NCBI RefSeq assembly: GCF_014898055.3 | Contig: NW_023601212.1 | Span: 46,550,329-46,614,328 of the forward strand | DNA length: 64,000 nt | Direction: 5' to 3' | DNA from: Talpa occidentalis | Lineage: Eukaryota > Chordata > Mammalia > Eulipotyphla > Talpidae | Part shown: piece by piece, positions 10,201 to 22,200 of the stretch | How positions within the stretch are numbered: the stretch's first letter is position 1 | Layout of the letters: each line of letters opens with the position of its first letter | The notes under the pieces: model-generated | What the model saw: the letters and a program-made list of their open reading frames with translations, nothing else | What the model was told of the DNA's origin: nothing | Database searches by the model: none | Program-made: the position numbers and the translations under genes

Positions 10201-13200
10201 GGGGCTTCATTTAGACCCTGGAGGAGAAAATCAGCACCCCACCTGAGTCCTCCTGATTAGTCCTGTCTTTGACCTGATCACTTTCAACTTTGTGGGTATC
10301 TTAGTGCCGAGACCACAGGGTGGAAGCAGGAGGGGCACAGGAGCAGAGGGCAAGAGGAGGCTTTGGGGAAGGACCCGAAGGCAGACAGTAGCCTCTTTGT
10401 CCCTAGAGTGGGGGTGGCTTGGGCTGCAGCCAGGCTGGTAGCCCAGGCATGAGGCTGTAGCTGAGCACTGGAACCCACTGCCTGCCCATGCAGGTGTCCT
10501 GCATAGGGACAGGACAGGAGAAGACAGACTGAGAGGCCCATGCCCCCCACTCACCAGAATGATGAAGTAACCTAAGTGCCATGACCGGCTGCCACCACAA
10601 ATCCTGTTTCTCACTGTGTCATCTGTGGATGGGGACCCTTCTTGCAGAGGCCATTTTCCATGGCTCCCAACCTTGTTGATAGGCCTTTCCCCATGAGTGT
10701 GTCACTAATAACACCCCATGTGATTCTTGGAGTACTCTGTCAAGTTCTATCATGGAGAGTTGTTGAAGCAGAGCTGGGTAGAGAATAGTCACTCAGATGC
10801 ATCACTGCTGGTTGCTCTCAGCTGTGGGTGCCCGGTGGCCCAGTGGCCATGCGGGCTGGTGGTCATGCACTTGGTCTGGAGCAGGAGTATCTAGCCATGA
10901 TCCTTGGCTCTGTCCCTCACTGGAATGGTGCCCCTCCTCCATGTCCCAGTTCCTTCAGCTGTAAGAATAATGCCCCTTTTTCAAGAAACAGGAATTGGGT
11001 GCCTGCTGTGTGCATTGTAGCCACTTGGCTGCCATATGGAACATGGGGAGCACTTGTGGCAAGCCTGAGGAGAGGCAGAGTGAGTCAGCCTGAGAACCTT
11101 GGTTCTCGTGTGATCTCAGGTGTGTTAATTCGCTTCTCTGAGCTGCCAGCTCATCTGTCATCTGACAAGTGGGGATCTCAGCTCCCTACTTCGGAGGGTG
11201 GCCATAAGGTTAACAGAACCTAGCACACAGTAGGTGCTCAATAATGCTGAGACTACTCATCTTAGCTACTCTTAGTTGAATGGATGAGCTATGGAAATCT
11301 GATAAAGGAGTACAAGTGGGTGTGTAAATAACTGTCTTTTAATGTTTTACATTTAAAAAAATATTTATTTTTATTTATGCATATAGGAACTGGGGTGTAG
11401 GCTAGAGGTGTGGGGGGTGAGAGGATTCACCAGAGATGGTGGGGAGCAGAACAGGCGGATATACTGAGATACCCTGCTGTGGGGAGCAGTGGGTGAGAGA
11501 GGAGAGGTCTGCTGCGCCATGTGGGTTAGCCCCCTGGCAGGGATCAAAGTCCTGTCAATGACTGGAAATTGCTTTATAGTGCTGAGACTTTAACCCCTGC
11601 ACCAACAGGGAGGCCCTAATGTTTTACATTTTAAGTTAGTTTTGTAATAGTTAAAACATAACACATGGTACAAAATTCAGATGTCATAGAGGGATTTGCA
11701 GTGAGAGTTGCCTTCTCTGTTACCCCCAGCCCTGCATTCCTTCTTCAGAGGTGCCTTGTTCTCAGGGATCGAACTCATGCTGCAGAGGCTGAGGATAGCT
11801 TCATAGTGCTGTGCTTAACACCCCCAGGGAGGCCCAGAAAGCTTTATTTTAATAGCATCCTAATCTTGTTTCATGAATGTAATGTGCCTCCTTCTATCTC
11901 CAAAGGTAAGGATGACTGTTTTAGCTTTTTTTTTTCCCTTTTTGTTTAGTATTGCAAGGATTTTCTCTGTTTTAGTTTCCATCATCCCTGTTAGAGCAGG
12001 CCTTCAGGGTTCTTGGTTGTAAAGCTTGTTAGATGCTCTCAGCATGTGTGTGTTTGGAGCTGGGGCGGGGTGGGGGTGGGGGGCTGGCGGAGGGGATCTT
12101 GTCCACTGAGCTTCATGAGCTTACCTAGCTCTCCTAGCTGGTGGTGCTTGGGGAAACTCCTTTGGATTTTGCGTCTGAACCTGGTTAGATTCCCCTTAGG
12201 AAACCTTTTGGGTCTTCCCCCAGGAGGGGCAGGCCTCTCCAGCAGCATCCCAGCAACACAGAAGGGAAGAGGATTGGGGAGCTCAGCATGCAGTAGGTAA
12301 ACATTCATTTTATATGCCTTTGTAAGGAGGTTTGCACCCAGGATCCTCCCCTGAATGGACCTCTAGCCTTTTCCCGGGTGGCAAAGGGTCTATTTTTTGA
12401 AAAATTGAGATATAATTGACATATAACATTATATTCGTTTCAGGTGTACAACATAACGATTCAACATTTGTATATGTATGAACATCACCACAATAACACT
12501 GTTGAACATCCTTACAAAGTTAAAAATTCTTTTTCTTGTAATGAGAACTCAGCAACTTCCAAATATGCAAACAGTTTTATTAACTGTAATCACCATACTG
12601 TACATTGCATCCCCAGACTTACTAATTTTATAGAGGGGGTTGTTTCTTCTATAGGTTTCCACCCACCCCCCACTGTAGCCCAGGATTCTGCTTCTCCCAC
12701 TCCCTGGTGCCCCAACCTCTCATCTGCTGTTCCCCAGCTTCCAAAAGTGGGGTGATTTGGTGTCCACCCACATTTTCCTGGTCCTTGAGAGTTGACGCTT
12801 TAGAATGGAAATCACCTCACTGGCTATTTTGAGGGACCTGGGGAGGCACAGTAATTGTTCAGTGTCTACGTGCTCAATTGCCATCTTTGCCCTGAAATGG
12901 CCCATGACTTTTGCCACTTACCTAAGGCTACTTCCTCATCTGCCTGCAGGAGGGGCCCCAATCTTGTGAAGGCTGCACAGACTTCCCTTTTAAGGAGGAA
13001 CCATTGTTCATCTATTCTTTCCTTAGCACATGGCTTTTGGGTTCTTTTTCCTCGTCTTCTCATCAGAAGCCACAAATGAAGTGTTAGACATTATAATGTG
13101 CCCAAATTGATTCTGTAGTTAGTGAAATAATTCTGGCACAGAGCTGCCTCCTCTCATTCTCTGCTTCACTCACCTCCACCCCAGCCTACTGACACTTGTT

Positions 13201-16200
13201 CTCTTTTATTGATTTATTTTTTATTTATACAATAGCTGGCCAGAGGCGTGGGAGGGTGAGAGGATTCACCAGAGACAGAGCGGGGAGCAGAACAGGCAGT
13301 TGGACCGAAAACACTGCTGAGGGGAGCAGCGGGCGAGACAGGAGAGGTCTGCTGCACCATATCTGTTGCTCCCTGGCTGGCCGGAATCAAACCCGCACTG
13401 CAGAGGCTGCGGACAGCTTCACAATGCTGCGCTCAACCCGCTGCACCACCGGGGAGACCCCCTTGTTCTCTTTTAAATGTGCCTGCTTCTAGGCTTTTAT
13501 ACTTGCTCTGTTCTCCACCTGGGCTGCTTTACCCAGCAGCTGTTCCTTTTTTTTTTTTTTAAAGATTTATTGATTGATTGATTGATTTATACATACATAC
13601 ATACATACAAGTACTGGGTACAGTCAGAAGCACGGGAGGGTGAGAGAATTCACCAGAGCCAGAGCAGGGAGCAGAGCAGGCAGAAGGACCGAAGTACACT
13701 GCTGAGGGGAGCAGCGGGCGGCAGGAGAGGTCTGCGCGCCATGTGGGACCCTCCTCTGGTGGCCGGGGAGCAGCCGGGGATGGAACCAGCGCCGCAGAGG
13801 CTGCGGGCAGCTTCGCAACCCAGCGCTCAACCGCTGCGCCACCGGGGAGGCCCAGCAGCTGCTCCTTCTTATCATTTAAAATTACATTCAAACATTGCTT
13901 CCTCAGCAAGGGCTCCCTGCCCCTGTTGATAAAGGGGTCCTGTTTGTTCCTTCTTAGGAAACTTCTCATACAAAACTTTATTTTTGTTTGCTTGTTCCTT
14001 GGTTATTGTCTTTGACTCCCAAGATCATAAACCCCATAGGGCCAGGCATCAACCTTACTTTGGTCACATGTATGTCCTCATACCTTCCATGATGTATGGT
14101 GTTTGGTAGTACTCTGGGGTGGTATGCTACACAAGTGGGTCTTCTCCCCTCAGGAGGTATTCTTCATGAGGAGGCAAGTGGCATCAACTGTAGGGAAAAT
14201 TTATAGCCACATATAATGTGGAGGGTTTTTTTGTTTGTTTTTTTTTAATAGAGGCATGTTTTATTTATTTATTTATTTGGTTGGTTGGTTTATACAAGCA
14301 CTGGGTACAGTCAGAAGCGCGGGAGGGTGAGAGAATTCACCAGAGCCAGAGCGGGGAGCAGAGCAGGCAGAAGGACCGAAGTACACTGCTGAGGGGAGCA
14401 GCGGGCGGCAGGAGAGGTCTGCGCGCCATGTGGGACCCTCCTCCGGTGGCTGGGGAGCAGCCGGGGATGGAACTGGCGCCGCAGAGGCCGCGGGCAGCTT
14501 CGCAACCCAGCGCTCAACCGCTGCGCCACCAGGGAGGCCCGTAATGTGGAGTTTTGATGTGAGGTGGCTCTTGGTTGGTCATTTCATGCCTTAGCTTGTT
14601 TCATTCACTCTGGTTCTTTCTTTCTGCTCTGTCATCCTTGCAGCATTTTCACTCATTTGACAGCTAACTAATCTCCGTGCCGGTCGTTCAGCTCCACTCC
14701 TTCTATTTGGGGTTCTGCTGTCCCCTGGGATCTCCTATCCCCTTGCATTTTTGGGACAGATGTGGGAGTTAAAACCTCCACTAGTAGGAGGGCTCCTGGC
14801 GCCGGGAGGGGCACATGCTGGAGGGCTCAGCCATCTGTGCCCATGGCCACTCAGTGGCTGGCAGGTGAAGAGTAGCTGGCAGCTCAGGGCTGGGTCCCCG
14901 GGGCCTGGTTAGGGTAGAAAGAGCATGAGGAGTCTATTTGGGAAGTGGTGGTGTTACGGCAATTTCCTTCCCGGAGAAATCGGGCGGCACTCAGAGAGGT
15001 GGAGATAGAGAGATTTATTTGTCACACTGGCAGACTCAGTGGGAGAGCTCCCAAAAGACTGAGCCCTGAATTGCAGTTATGGTAGGGTTTTACAGTTTGT
15101 GTGTGGAAACTTGTTACCCCATCTATCATAGACTTCCTTCATTGTTTGGGAGGGAGGTCAGAGTAGCCATAGCTGCTACTGTGGGCGAGCAGCACACTGC
15201 AGGAGCTTTCTGCTCCAACAAGCAGCAGACTTAGCAACTTCCTGCTTCAGTGGGCTAGCATGGGGTACTCTGGATATCCTAGGAGAGCAAAAAGGACAGA
15301 TAGGGTCATAGTATTGTGGTTTGGTATGGGGGGATTCTTAGGTCCCTCTGAGAAAAAACTTGGCAATCTTCTGTTCAGTGACATAGGCCAAGTTTGTTAA
15401 AAAGATGCCTGCATAGTCAGGGGCACACAGCAATCTTAAAGAGCAAGAGCTGTGTTTTGCCAGAGCAAGGGATGTCCTTATACATTGCTCTTTGATGGAC
15501 TGACTCTGTGAAATTTTTAGCTTTGGGGTTGGGTTGGGTTGGGTTGGTTTTCTGTAGACTGTTAATCCTCTCTGCCCCCACCTCTGACTGATAATCCTTT
15601 CTGCACCCTCCCCCCTCTTGTTTTTGACTTTGTAAAAAAAAAAGTCCATACTTAATTTTCTACTCTAATCTTCCTGCAACGCCATCCCTATCCCCACCAT
15701 ACCTGGCTGAGAATCTATTAGGGAGTTGAAGGGGGGAGGCCCAATTTCTGCAACTGCTTCAGACCAGATGTTCTCTACTGTCCCTCCCTAAGGGGGCTAA
15801 GATATGGTCTCTCTAAGGCTAGACCTGAGCTGGCTGGTGAAAATCCTTTCTGCTGATTTGCGAAAAAGTGTAGGCAGAGTCCAAGGGGTGGGGTCCTCAG
15901 ACACTATTGTTCCTCTTGGAGGGGCAGTTGAGTTAATGATCTTGAAACAAGAAAAAGCGAATTTAACAATGAAATGGAGAATGCAAGATCCAAAGAGGAG
16001 AGTGGGAAATACAGAAGCTAAGGGTCCCAGGAATGACAGTATCCATGGGAAGGCCCCATTGTGGATCACCCCCACCCGCCAGTCTGATGGTTTGTTCTTG
16101 AAGTCTTCTTATGTTGGGCATTACCTGTCCACTCTGGTTAATAGTAACAACATTCCTCCTCCAGGTAACCAATAAGTAGGTAACTATTAGGAGGAGTTTC

Positions 16201-19200
16201 AGTGTAGACTTTTTCAAGGGATATGTTGTTGGTGGAGGAGGAGAAAGAGTAGGTAGAAAGTAGAGGGAGATAGAAGAGTAGGCGTGGCAGTCCAGTTTAG
16301 GGTCCAGGTTGCCCCTCGCTTACTTTCTGGATGGCTGTCTCTTGGTCATGTTTAGCAGCTCTCTTCTGAAGAGGTATGTTAGGTAGCAGACCACTGGGCC
16401 CCAACATTCCTGTTTGTCAAGTAAGAGAACGGATTTTTTTTGTTGCAAAATTGAAGGCATCCTGCTACACCAGTACCTCTGGGAGTCGGGGGTGGCTGGT
16501 TTACAAGCAGGGCCGGGTGAGATTTATGAATTCCCCTCTGCTGGGCTGGTTGGTAAAATGGCTGTACCCGTAGTGCCTGCAACCAAAGGATCCTCATGTA
16601 ACCTCTGCCCCTCAGGGTGCTTGGACCTGCGCCTATCCCTTTCTTTCTCCAGAAGGGGATGCCAGGGTTTGGGGAGGCCTACAGGAACCAAGGTGGGGTG
16701 CCCAGTGACACAGCCCCTCTGTCCTCTCTCCCAGTGGGCTCTCTGTGCTGATCCGTGTGCGCCTGGAGATGCGGCAGCACCAGCGTGCCCGCCACACCAT
16801 CCCGCAGATCTTCCAGGCGGTAGCACAGCGACACCCTGAGCGCCTGGCACTGGTAGATGCGGGCAGCGGTGTGTGTTGGACCTTCAAGCAGCTGGATGCC
16901 TACTCCAATGCCGTGGCCAACCTCTTCCTCCAGCTGGGCTTCTCACCGGGTGACGTGGTGGCCATCTTCCTGGAGGGCCGGCCTGAGTTCGTGGGCCTGT
17001 GGCTAGGCCTGGCCAAGGCAGGAGTGGAGGCCGCGCTGCTCAATGTTAACCTGCGTCGCGAGCCCCTGGCCTTCTGCCTGGGCACGTCAGGTGCCAAGGC
17101 CCTGGTCTTCGGAGGGGAGCTGATTGCTGGTGAGGCCGGGTGTGGGCTGCATCTGGGTGGGCTGGTGGGGGGGACTCGCATGGGACTGCCCAGGACAGGG
17201 AGACAGTACATCCCACGCTTTGGGAAGGGGTCTGATGTTGACCATGGCATGTGCTTTGGGCTATAGCAGTGGCTGAGGTGAGTGGACAACTGGGGAAGAG
17301 CCTGCTCAAGTTCTGCTCTGGAGACCTGGGGCCTGAGGTTGTCTTGCCAGACACTCAACTTCTGGACCCCCTGCTGAAAGAGGCCTCCACAGCACCTCCA
17401 GTACCACCCCCAGGCAAGGGCATGGACGGTAAGACCAGGATGGAGCCCCCGTCCTGCCAATGCCCACCCATCCCTTTGTTCCCACTAGCCTGGACCCTGG
17501 TCCCCAATACCCTCATCTCCCTTAGATCGACTCTTCTACATCTACACTTCAGGGACCACAGGGCTGCCCAAGGCTGCCATCGTCGTACACAGCAGGTGAG
17601 GGGTCCATGGGCATTGTCTTAAGTCCAGGCATTGTCTATATCCTGACCATACCCTGGGCACCCCTGTTCATATTGGGGTCTGGTGGGCATCTCCATCCCA
17701 ACCTGGTAAAACCTGGTCCATCTCAGAACTCAGTTCTGCTTTGCGACTTCTCTTGGGTTCCTTACCTCTGTCCCTAACAGGTCTTCTTCCCTCAGTGGTC
17801 ATAGGAGGGTTTAAAATCCTAAATCAGACTTCCCTCATGTCAAGTTCCTTTGGCCCTCAGAATAAAGCCTTTATAATCGTACGCGGTCCCTGTCACTTCT
17901 CTGATGTCATTTTCTTCCTCCCTACCCCTTGTTCTTCATTCCTCGGTCCCTCACACTGCCTCAAACCCACTGGGCTTTTTCTGGCTTTAGGACCTTTGCA
18001 CGTGCTGTGCATTCTACCTGAGTGCCCTTTCCGAGCTGGCATCCACAGGTTCTTGTCAATCTCAGCCCATGTGTCACCTTCCCAGACAGGACCCTCCCTG
18101 CTCACCTCCCTGACTGTCACCTTCAGCTGCTCTCTGCCCCTTCACCCTGTTACACCCATCATGGCACCTACCACCATGAACACGTCTTTATTTGCTGCAT
18201 GTCTTCTTCCCTGACCCCCTCGAGCTGGGCTGCCCCTGCCTGGCTCTCTGCAGTGTACCCAGTGCCTTCACACTCCCTCCACTCCCGCACCCTCAGGGAT
18301 CGAGGTGCCAGTCCCTGCATCCCTGCCCTGCAGGTACTACCGCATTGCTGCCTTCGGCCACCATGCCTACAGCATGCGGGCAGCAGATGTGCTGTATGAC
18401 TGCCTGCCCCTATACCACTCGGCAGGTACAGTGGGTGACTCGGGTGGGGGCTGGTGGGAGGAGGACCGGGAATCCCTTACCCAACCAGCCCTCCACAGGG
18501 AACATCATGGGTGTGGGGCAGTGTCTCATCTACGGGCTCACTGTAGTCCTCCGCAAGAAGTTCTCAGCCAGCCGCTTCTGGGATGACTGCGTCCAGTACG
18601 ACTGCACGGTCAGCCTCTGCCCCTTCCCGTTCGCCATCCCCAGCCCCACATTCCCCTCCATTAGATCATAGGGCTCCCCATCCCTCTCCAAGGCCTGAAT
18701 AGGTATGGGAGGGTGGCCATTGTTTCCTGAACATGTGCTTTGTACCTGGCCCCAGCATGTAAGCTCATGGGATCCTCCTAACTAGTAGGCAAAGACATCA
18801 TACCCATTTTGCAGATGGAGAAACTGTGGCTTGGAATGCATCTGGGATCTCCCTAAGGCCTTGCCTTCTCCTTGCTCTTGTCCTGGGGTCATCCCTGCTG
18901 GGGACTGTAGGAAAATGAGATGAGTAGGTGTAGAAATCACCCCAGACTGGTTAAGACAAAGCTGGGAGCTTCTAGGTGGGGCGAGTCTGAGGCAGGGGTG
19001 AAGGTCGAAACAAGTCCCTTATTCTCCTTTCCCTTACTCAGTGAGGAAACCAGGCCAGGATTTCAGCGCTGTGATTGGGGTGGAGACACAGCTGCTAGCA
19101 CCCTCCCCGAGGAGTAAGAAGGGGTGAGGAGGGAGGAGAATATATATGGGGCAGATTGGCAGCTGCGGTATAGGACAGGTGAGGCCCACAGATGTTTAAC

Positions 19201-22200
19201 TGTTTGCCCAGATTACACCACTAAGCAGGGTTGGTGCTCTGGGCTGGGCCTCCTGGGGACCACTCTGGGCTATGAAGGATTTACCCTCTGTTGGGGAGTG
19301 GGGAGGGCAGGTGGGTCTTGGGGGAAAATTGCCAGTCTGAATCTTGAAATACAAAATTGTCTTTCTTTAGAACTGAATTACTGAAAGTTGCAAATGCATA
19401 TAAACATGGACAGAAAAACAGGGGGTCCTGAACACTGGTCACTGGCCCCAGAGGCCATTAAACACCTTGCCCTGTTCCCTCTACCCCCACCCACAACCCT
19501 CCTGTAGCATTGTGAGACCACTCCAGATAGCAACACATTTCCTGCATTGATGTTTCAGGAAAATCACTGAAAGATGAAAGAACTGGGGCCTCCTCTGGTG
19601 GCGCAGCGGTTGAGCGATGGGCTGCGAGGCTGCCCGTCAGCCTCTGCAGCGCCGGTTTGTTCCCTGGCCGCCAGTGAGGGTCCCACAAAGAAAAGGAAAA
19701 AAACAAAACAAAACTGAAATAAGGTCAATTAAATGATATATTAAAAAAAAGATGAAAGAACTGTTTATTTCTTTTTTTTTAATTGATGTGAAATCCATAT
19801 AACATAAGAGTGGTCATTTTAACGTGAATAGTACAATGGCATTTTCCACATTCACAATGTTGTACAACCACCACCACCTCTATCTAGTTCCAAAATATTT
19901 CCATCTCCCGCAAAAGAGACCCTGTTCCCACTGGCTATCATTTACCATCCTCCTCCCCAGTCCTTGACAGTCACCAGTCTGCTTTCTGTATATGGATTTG
20001 CCTGTTCTAGACATTTCGTATCAATGGGATCAGTGTCTGGTGAGGACTATTTTTAATCCAAAAGAGTTGAAAGCAGGGTCTACAAAGAGGTATTTGTACA
20101 CCCACATTCTTTTCGTAGTGGCATTATTCACAGTAGCTAATTGGTGGAAGCAACCCAAGTGTCCACTGATGAATGGATAAAATGTGGTCTGTCCACACAG
20201 CGGAATAGTATTCAGCCTTAAAAAGGAAAGAAAAAAACTTTTTTTTAAGAAAGGAGTTTTCCTTTACTCAGGATTGCACACATACACTTTTTTTTTTAAA
20301 GATTTATTTATTTATTTATACAAGCACTGGGTACAGTCAGAAGCACGGGAGGGTGAGAGAATTCACCAGAGCCACAGCAGGGAGCAGAGCAGGCAGAAGG
20401 ACCGAAGTACACTGCTGAGGGGAGCAGCGGGCGGCAGGAGAGGTCTGCGCGCCATGTGCCTGGCCTCCTCCGGTGGCCAGGGAGCAGCCGGGGATTGAAC
20501 CGGCGCTGCAGAGGCTGTGGGGAGCTTCGCAAGCCAGCGCTCAACCGCTGTGCCACCCGGGAGGCCCCAAAAGGAAAGAAATTTTGACACAGACTACAAC
20601 ATAAATGAACTTTGAGGACATTGCGCTGATGAAATAAGCCAGATATAAGAGGACAAGTAGTGCGTGATCCCATTTATATTAATCAGGTTTGTTAAATAAA
20701 ATAGGATGGTGGGTGCCAGGGGCTGGGCAGGTGAAGGGAGTGATTGTTCCATGGGAACAGAGTTTTGGTTTGGGAAAACTCCAGAAAGATGAAAAAGTTC
20801 TGGAAATGGAGGGTGAGGATGGTCACACAACAGTGAATGTGCTAATGTTATTGAAATGTACACTTAAAAATGGTTAGAGTGGTTAATTTTGTTACATGTA
20901 TTTTGACACACAAAAACACAAACATAATTTCAATACTATCGTCACAGCCAAAAAGTGACAGTGATTTCTCACTGCCATCAGGAACCCAACCTCATGTCTC
21001 ACCATGTTAAAAACATGGATGATTTTTTCTTGTTCCTATAATTTAACAAAATCAGTATATAGATAAAACCGACACACTGTAGCTGGTTAATGTGTCTCAT
21101 AAGAATCCTTCCATCATCATGTCTCTCCTTCCTCTTGGAATCTAGTGAAGAAGTGGGTCTGTTTGTCCTGTAGTGTTTTCCCATTCTGGGTGTCACTAGC
21201 AATTACTTAATCATGCTCCTCTGTTTGGGGTATTTCCTGTACCTTGGGAGCTGCATCCAGCACAGTGTTTCTCAATTGTAGTGCTGCGTTTGGGTGTTCT
21301 GGCGTTCAGGTTTGGATTGCTCTCTGGTGAGGCCATTCTGTGCACTGTGGGATGTTTGTCAGCATTCCTGACCTTAAATCGCTAAATGCCAGTGGCACCC
21401 CACACCGTAGTTGTGACAATAAAAAAATATGTCCAGTCATTGCCAAGTGTTCCAGGGGGTCAGAATCACCCCCGGTTGAGAACCACTGGTCTGCTTTTTG
21501 GGCAAGGAATGTGGGTGATGCCTTGTCCTCCTGCTGGGGGAATCCCTCTCTTTGTCTTTGATATACCGTGTTGCATTGGGCATTGTTTGTTGCCTCCAGG
21601 CACTTGGAAGTCCTTTTTGTTTCCTGGAAGTGGACTTTTTTTTTTTTTTTTTAAGATTCATTTATTTATTTATTTTTTTAAGATTTATTTATTTATACAA
21701 GCACTGGGTACAGTCAGAAGCACGGGAGGGTGAGAGAATTCACCAGAGTCAGAGCAGGGAGCAGAGCAGGCAGAAGGACCGAAGTACACTGCTAAGGAGA
21801 GCAGCGGGCAGCAGGAGAGGTCTGCGTGCCATGTGGGACCCTCACCGGCGGCCGGGGATCGAACCAGCGCTGTAGAGGCTGAGGGCAGCATCACAGCCCG
21901 GCGCTCAACTGCTGCGCCACCAGGGGAGGCCCAGATTCATTTATTTTTATACAAGAACTGGAGTACAGGCCAGATGTGCGGGAGGTGAGAGGATTCACCA
22001 GAGACAGAGCGGGGAACAGAACAGGCAGACTAAAGAAATACATTGCTAAAGGGAACAGCAGGAGAGACAGGAGAGGTCTGCTTCGCCATGTGGGATTCTC
22101 CCCAGCTGGCTGGGATCGAACTGGGACTGCAGAGGCTGTGGACAGCTTCACAGTGCGGCACTCAACTGCCTGCGCCACCAGGGAGGCCCTGGAAGTGGAC

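Noticed and set aside
15526..15548. (GGGTT)n run resembling telomeric repeat
   Set aside because: The unit is GGGTT, not TTAGGG, it is under 25 bp, and it lies inside an ERV LTR.
17130..17266. Reading through SLC27A1 intron 2 (open frame continues to 17266)
   Set aside because: The conserved junction IA-AVAEVSG needs the 137 bp intron removed with proper GT-AG ends and phase.
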